From: Variovorax paradoxus
Lineage (GTDB): Bacteria > Pseudomonadota > Gammaproteobacteria > Burkholderiales > Burkholderiaceae_C
Length of the DNA: 64,000 bases
Assembly (NCBI RefSeq): GCF_018614915.1
Contig: NZ_JAGGNU010000066.1
Location: forward strand, 62,001-126,000
Direction: 5' to 3'
Each line of letters opens with the position of its first letter. The stretch's first letter is position 1. This document shows positions 1-7,524 of the stretch, one piece after another. Made by a program: the position numbers and the translations under genes. The notes below the pieces were generated by a model that saw only the letters and a list, made by a program, of their open reading frames with translations, ran no database searches and was not told the origin of the DNA.

Positions 1-114
1 ATCGGCTGGGCCATGAACGCCTTCCTCATCGTCCCCATCCCGCGGTCCGCGCACATGCAGGCCATCGCAGACACCCGCAAGGCTCTCGGCATCCGCGAGG
101 GCAGTGATGACTGA
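1..114 (+). CDS. partial hypothetical phage protein (3' end only)
   Basis: The last 37 codons of a plus-strand gene that enters from the left edge; it ends in GIREGSDD and a TGA at 112-114. No domain can be recognised from this fragment. It lies just upstream of the CII-like regulator, so it is probably an early prophage gene in the immunity region. The frame is supported by G/C at most third codon positions and by continuing from the window edge. Function unknown. Confidence 0.5.
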   Translation: MGWAMNAFLIVPIPRSAHMQAIADTRKALGIREGSDD

Positions 115-267
115 CAAACAAATTCTGGGCATGGATCGCACTGTGCGCCCCGCGTTTGGAAATGTCATCCAAAGCATTACAAACGCCCGCGCCGAGCCCC
201 GCCACTCGCCCGCAGCCCGCACATCGATTTGTAGACGTTTGGAACCCCATTCCCCCAGGAGAACGGC
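115..267 (+). promoter_or_regulatory. candidate early promoter/operator region
   Basis: A 153-bp gap ahead of the CII-like gene. At 155-173 there is a perfect 6-bp inverted repeat, TTTGGA and TCCAAA separated by 7 bp. A weak sigma70-like pair overlaps it (TTGGAA at 156-161, TACAAA at 178-183, 16-bp spacer). This is the layout of a repressor-controlled early promoter, but the repressor gene is outside the window and the hexamers are poor. The RBS AGGAG ends 6 bases before the ATG at 268. Confidence 0.35.
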
Positions 268-675
268 ATGAAATCCGAGCACGAAACCTTCAACGACGCG
301 TTGATTGAATGCGTCAAAAAAGCCGGGGGCTCCAAGGTCGTCGGCAAGGATCTCTGGCCCGCCATGGAGATTGAGAGCGCGCAGCGCAAGCTCCTGGCGT
401 GCCTGAATGCTGACCGGCACGAGAAGCTCAGCCCCGAGGAAGTGCTCTTCGTGCTGCGCAAGGCGCGCGAGAAGGGGCACCACGGCGGCTTCGCCTTCAT
501 GGCCGAGGACTTGGGCTATGCCGAGCCGGTGCCGGTGGAGCCACGGGACGAGCTTGCCGACCTGATCCGCCAGTACCTGGCGCGCAAGGAAGCGGACAGC
601 CGCAAGGACGATCGTGTCGAGCGGCTGCTGGCGCAGCACCTGTCGCAGCACACCACGCTGAGGGTTGCCGCATGA
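268..675 (+). CDS. phage regulatory protein, CII-like
   Basis: A 135-residue protein resembling the phage regulatory CII-like family found in P2-related and Burkholderiales prophages. Visible features are an N-terminal helix (FNDALIECVKKAGG), the segment KDLWP, a conserved central core ACLNADRHEKLSPEEV followed by FVLRKAREKGHHGG, and a C-terminal charged tail. In this family the core forms a DNA-binding helical domain that activates or represses early transcription. The start is supported by AGGAG just upstream. The gene is the first of the early operon; its end overlaps the next small ORF (ATG at 672). Family assignment is by recognition of the core pattern; the DNA target is unknown. Confidence 0.7.
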   Translation: MKSEHETFNDALIECVKKAGGSKVVGKDLWPAMEIESAQRKLLACLNADRHEKLSPEEVLFVLRKAREKGHHGGFAFMAEDLGYAEPVPVEPRDELADLIRQYLARKEADSRKDDRVERLLAQHLSQHTTLRVAA

Positions 676-779
676 ACTCGCCGCAGCCCACCCCGACCCC
701 CGCGCCCCTTCCGCCTTCGCAGCCAGTCGCGGACGAAGACGTCGCATTTGCCGACTCGATGTGGGGCAACCTGGCATGA
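672..779 (+). CDS. small proline-rich hypothetical protein
   Basis: A 35-residue reading frame, MNSPQPTPTPAPLPPSQP at its N-terminus, then an acidic stretch ending in DSMWGNLA. Its ATG overlaps the stop of the CII-like gene by 4 bases (ATGA) and its own stop overlaps an ATG at 776 in the next frame, the coupling seen throughout this operon. The first half is low complexity and disordered. No function can be assigned. The main support is the overlap pattern and position in a coding-dense operon. Confidence 0.45.
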   Translation: MNSPQPTPTPAPLPPSQPVADEDVAFADSMWGNLA

Positions 780-973
780 CGCACAAGCCAGCCGCGCGCC
801 AGTCCGCGTTCTTTTGGCAGGGCGAGCCGAGCGTCATCGGCGCTTCTCTGGCGCCTTCACACAAGGACCGGGGCGTCGACGCGAAGGTGCGCTACAGCCC
901 CACCCGTGGAGGGCGCTGCAGCTGGCCAGCGGGCAGGGGACAAGCGCGCGGCGCTGCGCAGGGGCGGCATCTG

Positions 974-3937
974 ATGGAGTACGCCGACTTCCTGCGCGCC
1001 AAGATCCGCATGGCCCAGTTCAAGGGCTTCGACGTGCCGCTGGAGCAGGTCAATCCACACCTGAAGCCGCACACCCGCGACATCGTGCGCTGGGCAGTGC
1101 AGGGCGGCCAGCGCGCGATCTTCGCCAGCTTCGGCCTGCACAAGACTGCGACGCAGCTGGAAATCTTCCGGCTGATCGGCCGAGCCCGGCCCGAGATGTT
1201 CCGCCTGCAGGTCGCGCCGCTTGGCGTGCGGCAGGAGTTCCGGGCCGAGATCGAGGCGCGCTTCCAAGGCGAACACGCAATCGACATGCGCTTCGTGCGC
1301 CGCGACAGCGAGATCGATGACCCGGCCACGCTGTACCTGACCAACTACGAAGCGGTGCGCGAGGGCAACGTCACGGTGCGCCGGTTCGGCGCCACAAGCC
1401 TGGACGAGGCAAGTGTGCTGCGCAGCTACGGCAGCAAGACCTACCAGGAGTTCCTGCCGGCCTTCGAGCCCGTCGAGTTCAAGTTCGTGGCCACCGCGAC
1501 ACCGAGCCCGAATAGATTCAAGGAGCTGATCCACTACGCCGGCTACCTCGGCGTCATGGACACCGGCCAGGCGCTGACACGCTTCTTCCAGCGCGACAGC
1601 GAGAAGGCCGGCAATCTCACGCTCTACCCGCACAAAACGGAAGAGTTCTGGCTCTGGGTGGCGAGCTGGGCGGTGTTCATTCAGCGTCCGAGCGACCTGG
1701 GCCACTCCGATGAGGGCTACGACCTGCCTGAGCTCGACGTCCGGTACCACGAAGTGCCGAGCGACTACTCGGCGGCCGGCAGTGAGAAGAACGGGCAGGG
1801 GCTTCTGATCCCTGACGTCGCCATGGGCCTGTCCGCGGCGGCAGCGGAGAAGCGCGACAGCTTGGACCGGCGCGTTGCCAAGGTCATGGAGATCATCGAT
1901 GAGTCAAGACGAGCAGCCGCTGCCCTACAACAAGGCGTACTACCAGAAGAACCGAACCGAGCTGCTCGCAAAGCAGAAGGAGCGGACGAAGCGCAACCGC
2001 GATCCGGAGGAGCTGAGGGCGTATCGCAAGAAGTACTACGAGGCGAATCGCGAGCGCCTGCTGGAAGTCCAGCGGGAACGAGGGCGCCGGAACTATCAGG
2101 CGAAGCCGGAGGCGTACCACGCCCGGCAGCGGAAGACGCGGCTCAAGAGCTACGGGCTGACGCCGGAGATGTTCGAGGCCATGCTGGCGGCGCAGGACGG
2201 GAAATGCCGGATCTGCGTGCAGACGATGGCGCCGCCGGCGATCGACCACGATCACGCGACGGGCGAAGTGCGCGGGCTGTTGTGCCGCCAGTGCAACTCG
2301 GCGCTGGGGCTGTTCCAGGATTCGCCGGACATGCTGCGCAAGGCAGCGGCGTATCTGAGCAGGTCATCGTCTGGTGCGACCTGAACGCTGAGCAGCTGGC
2401 ACTCGAGCGTGCGCTCCAGGGCGCGGGCATCTCGCTGGTGTCGCTCACCGGCAGCCAGTCTGTCGACGACCGGGACGAACTCCTTTGGGCGTGGCGCCAG
2501 CGCAAGGTTGACGCCTTCGTGAGCAAGCCGGAGATGTACGGCGCCGGCATCAACCTGCAGCAGTGCCACCGAATGATCTTCGCGGGGATCGACTACTCGT
2601 TCAACGCGTTCATCCAAGCCGTGCACCGCATCCATCGCTTCGGCCAATCGCGCCGCTGCGAAGTTCACATCGTCCACACCGAAGCCGAGCGGGAGGTGCT
2701 GCGCACCTTGCAGGTGAAGTGGGCCCAGCACGAGGAAATGGCCATGAAGATGACCGAGATCATTCGCAAGTACGGGCTGAGCCAGCTCGCCATGCAGGAG
2801 ACGCTCGCGCGCACGATCGGCGTGCAGCGCGTGGAAGTGAAGGGCGACCTCTTCGCCGTCGCGCAGAACGACTGCGTGGAGGAGGCGAAGCTCCAGCCCG
2901 AGGACTCCGTCGACTTGATCGTCACGAGCATTCCGTTCGCCAACCACTACGAATACACGCCGAGCTTCAACGATTTCGGCCACACCGAGGACAACGCGCA
3001 CTTCTGGAAGCAGATGGACTTTCTGACGCCCGAGCTGCTCAGGATCCTGAAGCCCGGTCGGGTCTACGCCTGCCACACCAAGGACCGGATCAACTTCGGC
3101 AACGTCACGGGCGCCGGCGTGCCGACCGTCAGCCCCTTCCATGCCGAGGCGCTGTTCCATGGCCTGAAGCACGGCTTCGACTACCTCGGGATGATCACCG
3201 TCGTCACCGACGTGGTCCGCGAGAACAACCAGACCTACCGCCTCGGCTACACCGAAATGTGCAAGGACGGCACGAAGATGGGTGTCGGGTCTCCCGAATA
3301 CATCCTGCTGTTCCACAAGCCGCAGACCGATCGCTCCCGCGGGTACGCCGACCAGCCGGTGATGAAGTCGAAGGTCGAATACAGCCTCGCGCGCTGGCAG
3401 GTGGACGCTCATGCGTTCTGGCGCTCGAGCGGGAATCGGATGCTCACGGCCGAGGAGATGGCCAGCTACGGCCCGGCCAAGCTCGCGAAGCTCTTCACAG
3501 AGCACAGCCTGGCCAACGTCTACGACTTCGAGTTCCACGTGCGCATCGGCGAGGAGTTGCTCGCGCGCCAGGCGCTCCCCAGCACCTTCATGAGCCTCGC
3601 GCCGGGCAGCCACCACTCAGAAGTCTGGCACGACGTGAACCGCATGCTGACCCTCAACGGGGACCAGTCGCGCCGGGCCGTCGAGCAGCACATGTGCCCG
3701 CTGCAGTTCGACATCGTCGACCGCCTGATCGAGCGCTACAGCATGAAGGGCGAGCGGGTCTATGACCCGTTCTGCGGGCTCGGCACGGTGCCGGTGCGTG
3801 CGATCAAGCTGGGCCGCACTGGCGGCGGCTCGGAGCTCAACCCCGCCTACTTCCTTGACCAGGTGCACTACCTGCGCGCCGCCGAGCGCGACGCCAGCAT
3901 GCCCAGCCTGTTCGACCTCGAGGAGCTCGCGGCGTGA
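974..3937 (+). CDS. SNF2-like DEAD/DEAH helicase fused to a DNA methylase, interrupted by an HNH gene
   Basis: A 987-residue frame. Residues about 1-310 are an SF2 helicase core with a motif I variant GLHKT (54-58) instead of GxGKT, a motif II variant DEAS (144-147), and ATATP as motif III. Residues from about 462 hold the second RecA-like half (EQVIVWCDLN, then QAVHRIHRFGQ as motif VI). Residues about 610-987 are a DNA methylase of the motif IV-before-I order, with TSIPF (651-655) as the catalytic motif and DPFCGLGT (931-938) for SAM binding. Between the helicase halves, residues 311-461 are low-complexity Ala/Gly/Arg/Pro sequence that is really the +1 shadow of an HNH gene. The ATG at 974 follows AGGGGCGG; the frame is also open back to an ATG at 776. 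Such helicase-methylases occur near replication genes of Burkholderiales phages and probably modify phage DNA. Confidence 0.8.
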   Translation: MEYADFLRAKIRMAQFKGFDVPLEQVNPHLKPHTRDIVRWAVQGGQRAIFASFGLHKTATQLEIFRLIGRARPEMFRLQVAPLGVRQEFRAEIEARFQGEHAIDMRFVRRDSEIDDPATLYLTNYEAVREGNVTVRRFGATSLDEASVLRSYGSKTYQEFLPAFEPVEFKFVATATPSPNRFKELIHYAGYLGVMDTGQALTRFFQRDSEKAGNLTLYPHKTEEFWLWVASWAVFIQRPSDLGHSDEGYDLPELDVRYHEVPSDYSAAGSEKNGQGLLIPDVAMGLSAAAAEKRDSLDRRVAKVMEIIDESRRAAAALQQGVLPEEPNRAARKAEGADEAQPRSGGAEGVSQEVLRGESRAPAGSPAGTRAPELSGEAGGVPRPAAEDAAQELRADAGDVRGHAGGAGREMPDLRADDGAAGDRPRSRDGRSARAVVPPVQLGAGAVPGFAGHAAQGSGVSEQVIVWCDLNAEQLALERALQGAGISLVSLTGSQSVDDRDELLWAWRQRKVDAFVSKPEMYGAGINLQQCHRMIFAGIDYSFNAFIQAVHRIHRFGQSRRCEVHIVHTEAEREVLRTLQVKWAQHEEMAMKMTEIIRKYGLSQLAMQETLARTIGVQRVEVKGDLFAVAQNDCVEEAKLQPEDSVDLIVTSIPFANHYEYTPSFNDFGHTEDNAHFWKQMDFLTPELLRILKPGRVYACHTKDRINFGNVTGAGVPTVSPFHAEALFHGLKHGFDYLGMITVVTDVVRENNQTYRLGYTEMCKDGTKMGVGSPEYILLFHKPQTDRSRGYADQPVMKSKVEYSLARWQVDAHAFWRSSGNRMLTAEEMASYGPAKLAKLFTEHSLANVYDFEFHVRIGEELLARQALPSTFMSLAPGSHHSEVWHDVNRMLTLNGDQSRRAVEQHMCPLQFDIVDRLIERYSMKGERVYDPFCGLGTVPVRAIKLGRTGGGSELNPAYFLDQVHYLRAAERDASMPSLFDLEELAA
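1899..2384 (+). CDS. HNH endonuclease (endonuclease VII-like), nested in the helicase-methylase gene
   Basis: A 161-residue protein. Residues 1-85 are a highly charged helical DNA-binding region. The C-terminal half is a recombination endonuclease VII/HNH-type zinc domain: YGLTPEMFEAMLAAQDGKC, a CRIC pair, the catalytic IDHDHATGEVRG, then LLCRQCNSALGLFQDSPD. The gene lies in the +1 frame relative to the helicase. Its ATG and stop both fall in helicase sequence, and a GGAG motif 7 bases before the ATG could serve as RBS. It is a free-standing homing-endonuclease type insertion; target cleavage is inferred, not shown. The nuclease call is firm. Confidence 0.88.
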   Translation: MSQDEQPLPYNKAYYQKNRTELLAKQKERTKRNRDPEELRAYRKKYYEANRERLLEVQRERGRRNYQAKPEAYHARQRKTRLKSYGLTPEMFEAMLAAQDGKCRICVQTMAPPAIDHDHATGEVRGLLCRQCNSALGLFQDSPDMLRKAAAYLSRSSSGAT

Positions 3938-4185
3938 ACCGGATCCAGAAGCTGGTCGCTCAGCGCCGCACGCACGAGATCCTGGCCAGGGGCCTGGAAA
4001 TCGAGATCTGCATGGCCTTGGGCGACCGTGACGGCGCCGCGCGGAGCCTGCGCGAGCAGAACGCCCTGATCGCTGCACGCTTCGCCCAGCTGGAGCAGCT
4101 GGAAGAGGAGGGCGGCAACTACTTCGCGCTGGCTGGCCAGATGTCCGCCATGCAGGCCGAAGCGAGGAGGGCCACTGGTGGCTGA
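3934..4185 (+). CDS. small helical hypothetical protein
   Basis: An 83-residue protein starting at GTG 3934, which overlaps the stop of the helicase-methylase (GTGA). The sequence is almost entirely amphipathic helix, with REQNALIAARFAQLEQLEEE giving a likely short coiled coil. No cysteine pairs, signal or membrane segment. It overlaps the replication initiator downstream by 8 bases, so the two are probably translationally coupled. A role in replication or as an accessory of the neighbouring methylase is only a positional guess. Confidence 0.65.
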   Translation: MNRIQKLVAQRRTHEILARGLEIEICMALGDRDGAARSLREQNALIAARFAQLEQLEEEGGNYFALAGQMSAMQAEARRATGG

Positions 4186-5119
4186 AGCGAAGGACTCCAA
4201 GCCGACCAAGACAACAGGCCGGTACCGCAAGGTCGAGGTGCGCACGTGGGGCGACGAGAAGTTCCGCAACCTGTCGCCGATGCCACCGTCAGGGCAAGGC
4301 CTGTGGCTCTACCTGATCACAGGCCCGCACACCGGCCCCATTCCAGGGCTCTTCCGCGCTGGCCGCGCCGCGATGGCCGAGGAGCTCGATTGGGAGATCG
4401 AAGACTTCGACAAAGCCTTCGGGGAAGCCTTCGCGCAAGGCATGGTGAAAGCCGACTTTAAGGCCCGCGTGATGTGGCTGCCAAGCGCCATAAAGCACAA
4501 CCGGCCGGAGTCACCGAACGTGGTGCGCAGCTGGGCCGCGGAGTTCGATCTCATCCCCGAATGTGACCTGAAGCGGGAGGCCTTCGAAGCCCTGAAAGCC
4601 AGTATCCATGCGCTCGGAGAGTCTTTCGGCAAGGCTTTCGAAGAGTCTTTCGGGAAGCCTTCGGCTAAGCCTTCCCCGAAGGCTATGCCTAATCAGGAAC
4701 AGGAACAGGAACAGGAACAGGAGCAGGAGCAGGAACAGAAGAAAGAGCCTAACGGCTCTGTCGGCAAGGCCGACCCCTTGCCGGCCTGCCAGACCGAAAA
4801 GGTGGTGGAGCTGTACCACGAGGTGCTGCCGGAAATGCCGCGCGTTCGGCTGATGCCAGACAAGCGGCGCAAGGCCATCGCAGCACTCTGGCGCTGGGTG
4901 CTGACCTCGAAGAAGGCAGACGGCACGCGGCGCGCGCAGACCGCCGACCAGGCGCTCACGTGGCTGCACGACTACTTCGGCCGGGCCCGTGAGAACGACT
5001 TCCTGATGGGCCGCTCGGCGCGTACCGGCGAGCACGCGAATTGGCAGTGCGACCTCGACTTTCTGATGACCGACCGCGGCCTGAAGCACGTGATCGAGAA
5101 AACCCGGGAACCTGCATGA
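4178..5119 (+). CDS. phage replication initiator-like protein with Gln-Glu repeat linker
   Basis: A 313-residue protein from a GTG start that overlaps the previous gene. Residues 1-125 resemble the N-terminal winged-helix region of phage replication proteins (RYRKVEVRTWGDEKF, then GLWLYLITGPHTGPIPGLF and a later WLPSAIKHNRPESPNVVRSW). Residues about 147-190 are a variable linker with SFGKAFEESFGKPSAKP-type repeats and a (Gln-Glu)8 run. The C-terminal part (VVELYHEVLPEMPRVRL) resembles the C-terminal domain of phage O/DnaD-like initiators that recruit DnaB. The dnaB gene follows with a 4-base overlap, which supports an initiator or loader role. No catalytic motif is expected. Confidence 0.65.
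   Translation: MAEAKDSKPTKTTGRYRKVEVRTWGDEKFRNLSPMPPSGQGLWLYLITGPHTGPIPGLFRAGRAAMAEELDWEIEDFDKAFGEAFAQGMVKADFKARVMWLPSAIKHNRPESPNVVRSWAAEFDLIPECDLKREAFEALKASIHALGESFGKAFEESFGKPSAKPSPKAMPNQEQEQEQEQEQEQEQKKEPNGSVGKADPLPACQTEKVVELYHEVLPEMPRVRLMPDKRRKAIAALWRWVLTSKKADGTRRAQTADQALTWLHDYFGRARENDFLMGRSARTGEHANWQCDLDFLMTDRGLKHVIEKTREPA
4694..4738 (+). repeat. hexanucleotide repeat CAGGAA/CAGGAG
   Basis: About seven and a half tandem units of CAGGAA or CAGGAG, in frame in the replication initiator and coding for alternating Gln-Glu. It sits between the two folded halves of the protein. As a short in-frame array it can gain or lose pairs of residues without breaking the gene. Confidence 0.9.
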
Positions 5120-6561
5120 ACGCCCGCGCCGACGACTACCACCTCTCGGAACCCGACATCGCGCACCTGCGGGTGCCGCCGCACTCCATCGAGGCCGAGT
5201 CCAGCGTGCTGGGTGCGCTGCTGCTCGATAACGCGGCATGGGATCGCGTCGGCGACCTACTGGTCGACAGCGACTTCTACCGGCACGAGCACAAGTTGAT
5301 CTACGCGGCGATCGGTGCGCTGGCCAACGCATCGAAGCCAGCCGACGTCGTGACGGTCTTCGCCCAGCTGCAGCGGATGGGCAAGGACACGGAGATGGGC
5401 GGGATCGTGTACCTGAACCAGCTCGCGCAGTACACGCCAAGCCCGGGCAACCTGCGCCGCTACGCCGAGATCGTGCGGGAGCGCTCGATCCTGCGGAAGC
5501 TGATCTCGGCGGCCGACGAGATCTCCAGCGGGGCGTTCAACGTCCAGGGGAAGGGCGTCGACGCTGTCCTCGATGCCGCCATGCAGAAGGTGATGGCGAT
5601 CAGCCCGGACGCGGCCGCCGAGGAGTGGGAAGGCATGGACGCCGGCATGGTCCAACTGCTCGATCGCATCAACGACGCGGCTGATGGCACGTCGAAGCCC
5701 GACTTCATCCCGACCGGCCTGAAGGAGATGGACGAGCGCCTGGACGGGGGCATGAGGCCTGGCGAGCTGATCGTCATCGGCGCGCGGCCGAGCATGGGCA
5801 AGACCGCGCTGGCGATGGCGATCGGCATTAACGTCGCGCTGAATGAAGGCGTTGCCGTCGGCATGTTCTCAATGGAGATGCCGAAGGCGCAGGTGATGAA
5901 CCGCGCGATGTCCCTGGTGTCGCACATCCACCTCAGCCGCATCAAGCGCCCGGAGCGGCTCAAGGATTACGACTGGCCGTCGATCACGAAGACCGTGGAG
6001 ACCCTGCGCCACGTCAACTTTCAGGTCAGCGATCGCAGCGGCGTCAACATCAACCAGCTGCGCGCCCGCGCCCGGGGCCTGCGGCGGAAGCACGGGAAGC
6101 TCGGTTGCCTGATCGTCGATTACCTCGGGCTGATGGACGGTACGGACCCGAAGATGCCGCGCGTCTACCAGCTCGAGGAGGTCACCAAGGGCCTGAAGAG
6201 CCTTGCCAAGGAGCTCGGGTGCCCAGTCCTGCTGCTGGCGCAGCTGAACCGCAAGGTCGAGGAGCGCGTCGACCAGATGCCGATGCTCTCAGATCTCCGC
6301 GATTCGGGATCGGTCGAGCAGGATGCCGACATCGTCATGTTCGTTCACAGGCCGTTCAAGTCGAAGCCCGACCTCGGCGACGAGTGGAAGTACTACGCCA
6401 AGGTTTCGATCGCCAAGTCGCGCGACGGTGAGCCGGGCTACTTCGACCTGATGTACGTGGGCGAGAACACCCATTTCATGGACTGGCCGGATGGCACGCC
6501 CATTCCCACCAGCCAAGTGCGCGTAGCGCGCGGTGCGAAACCGAAGGGCGGTGACCTATGA
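5116..6561 (+). CDS. dnaB: replicative DNA helicase DnaB
   Basis: A 481-residue DnaB-family helicase. The N-terminal helical domain (VPPHSIEAESSVLGALLLD, residues about 18-36, through VRERSILRKL) is followed by a linker and the RecA-like ATPase: Walker A GARPSMGKTAL near residue 222, LIVDYLGLM as Walker B region, LLLAQLNRKVEERVD and SGSVEQDAD as the conserved arginine-finger/DnaB loops. Length fits full-size DnaB. The ATG at 5116 overlaps the initiator stop by 4 bases. It would be loaded at the phage origin by the initiator next door. The phage therefore carries its own replicative helicase rather than borrowing the host one. Confidence 0.95.
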   Translation: MNARADDYHLSEPDIAHLRVPPHSIEAESSVLGALLLDNAAWDRVGDLLVDSDFYRHEHKLIYAAIGALANASKPADVVTVFAQLQRMGKDTEMGGIVYLNQLAQYTPSPGNLRRYAEIVRERSILRKLISAADEISSGAFNVQGKGVDAVLDAAMQKVMAISPDAAAEEWEGMDAGMVQLLDRINDAADGTSKPDFIPTGLKEMDERLDGGMRPGELIVIGARPSMGKTALAMAIGINVALNEGVAVGMFSMEMPKAQVMNRAMSLVSHIHLSRIKRPERLKDYDWPSITKTVETLRHVNFQVSDRSGVNINQLRARARGLRRKHGKLGCLIVDYLGLMDGTDPKMPRVYQLEEVTKGLKSLAKELGCPVLLLAQLNRKVEERVDQMPMLSDLRDSGSVEQDADIVMFVHRPFKSKPDLGDEWKYYAKVSIAKSRDGEPGYFDLMYVGENTHFMDWPDGTPIPTSQVRVARGAKPKGGDL

Positions 6562-6878
6562 CCACCGCCGATTCCATCCTGGCGTGCTTCGACGGCGACG
6601 TCGAACTGACGAGCGAGCTGATCTGCAAGCGGACGGGGTTCGACGTCTCGCGCGTCGCCACCTACATGGCCAGGCTGCGCGATCGAGGCATCGTGGAGCG
6701 CGTCGGCGCCGTCAACAGCCGCCCGGCGGTGCACCGGTTGTCCGGAGCGGCGCGAGAGCGCGAGCTGGCCCGCCTGGAGCACCTGAAGTCCCTACCGATC
6801 GAGCTTTCGGAGACGCTGGTCGGTACCGCTCGCCGGACCCAGCCGTCCTCGGTCTTTCACCTCGCGAGGTTCTCATGA
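6558..6878 (+). CDS. winged-helix DNA-binding protein
   Basis: A 106-residue protein overlapping dnaB by 4 bases. Residues 5-50 (ILACFDGDVELTSELICKRT, then SRVATYMARLRDRGIVERVG) look like a winged helix-turn-helix: first helix, recognition helix around VSRVATYMARL, then a beta wing. The C-terminal half is charged helix. Could regulate the early operon or act at the replication fork. No specific family recognised. Confidence 0.6.
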   Translation: MTTADSILACFDGDVELTSELICKRTGFDVSRVATYMARLRDRGIVERVGAVNSRPAVHRLSGAARERELARLEHLKSLPIELSETLVGTARRTQPSSVFHLARFS

Positions 6879-7354
6879 TCTGCATCGGCATCGACCCAGG
6901 CCTGTCGGGGGCGATCAGCTTCGTGACCGAACGCACCTGCGTAGTCGAGGACCTTCCGACCATGCCGCTCCCTGGCAATGGCCTCATCACCAGGAAGATC
7001 GACGGCCGCGCGCTGGCGAAGATGATCCGCGCGAACGTGCCGATCGGCGAGACCGCTGAGGCCTACGTCGAGCAGGTCAGCACCATGGGCGGCAAGAACA
7101 ACGCCGTCCAGACGCAAGGCAGCCTGATGCGCTCCCTTGGCGCCATCGAAACCGTGCTGGAGTGCCTTGGCTACAAGCCGACGATGCTCAGCCCGCAGAA
7201 GTGGAAGCGCTTCTACGGCCTGGACGCCGACAAAGCGAAGTCGCTGGCGACAGCGCGCGCGCTGTACGAGGCCGCGCCGCTCAGCCTGGCCAAGCACCAC
7301 AACCGAGCTGAGAGCCTGCTGATCGCCCACTGGGGCCTGAGGAACAAGGCATGA
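6875..7354 (+). CDS. RuvC-like Holliday junction resolvase
   Basis: A 159-residue RNase H-fold nuclease. The N-terminal MICIGIDPGLSGAI is the first acidic motif of RuvC, AEAYVEQVSTMGGKNN the second (E), and the C-terminal KHHNRAESLLIAHWG the last acidic/histidine motif. LSPQKWKRFYGL with the following lysines matches the DNA-binding part of phage RuvC-like proteins. These enzymes resolve branched replication or recombination intermediates before packaging. The ATG overlaps the previous stop (ATGA). Length is close to bacterial RuvC. Confident in family; in vivo substrate is inferred. Confidence 0.9.
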   Translation: MICIGIDPGLSGAISFVTERTCVVEDLPTMPLPGNGLITRKIDGRALAKMIRANVPIGETAEAYVEQVSTMGGKNNAVQTQGSLMRSLGAIETVLECLGYKPTMLSPQKWKRFYGLDADKAKSLATARALYEAAPLSLAKHHNRAESLLIAHWGLRNKA

Positions 7355-7524
7355 AGACCAACGCGATTCGTGGCGGCAGAGAAGCGGCGAAGGCGGAACT
7401 CGACCGCATCTGGGAACAAGCCTGCAAGCACGCCAGGGAGGTGCGCGCGCAGAGGCAGCGCGTGATCGAAGCCATGCTGCGGGCCGGCCAGTCGCAGCCG
7501 AAGCGCGAGGAGAAGTCATCTTGA
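7351..7524 (+). CDS. small basic hypothetical protein
   Basis: A 57-residue, strongly basic protein (REVRAQRQRVIEAMLRAG), predicted to be nearly all helix. The ATG overlaps the resolvase stop by 4 bases and its stop overlaps a TTG start in the next gene. No domain recognised. The 4-base overlaps on both sides make it likely to be translated. Confidence 0.6.
   Translation: MKTNAIRGGREAAKAELDRIWEQACKHAREVRAQRQRVIEAMLRAGQSQPKREEKSS

Noticed and set aside
131..271. A 46-residue ORF ending in an ATGA overlap with the CII-like gene.
   Set aside because: Poor codon usage (AGA, TTG, ACA codons), no RBS, and the stretch contains the inverted repeat that looks regulatory.
1904..2362. GAGCAG direct repeats flanking the HNH segment as insertion scars.
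   Set aside because: The two copies (1911 and 2357) are in different frames and their recombination would shift the helicase frame, so they do not restore the ancestral gene.
1899..2384. Group I intron or intein as the explanation for the HNH gene in the helicase.
   Set aside because: The insertion is almost entirely filled by the endonuclease frame, leaving no room for intron RNA structure, and there are no intein splicing blocks (no Cys/Ser start or HN end) in the helicase frame.
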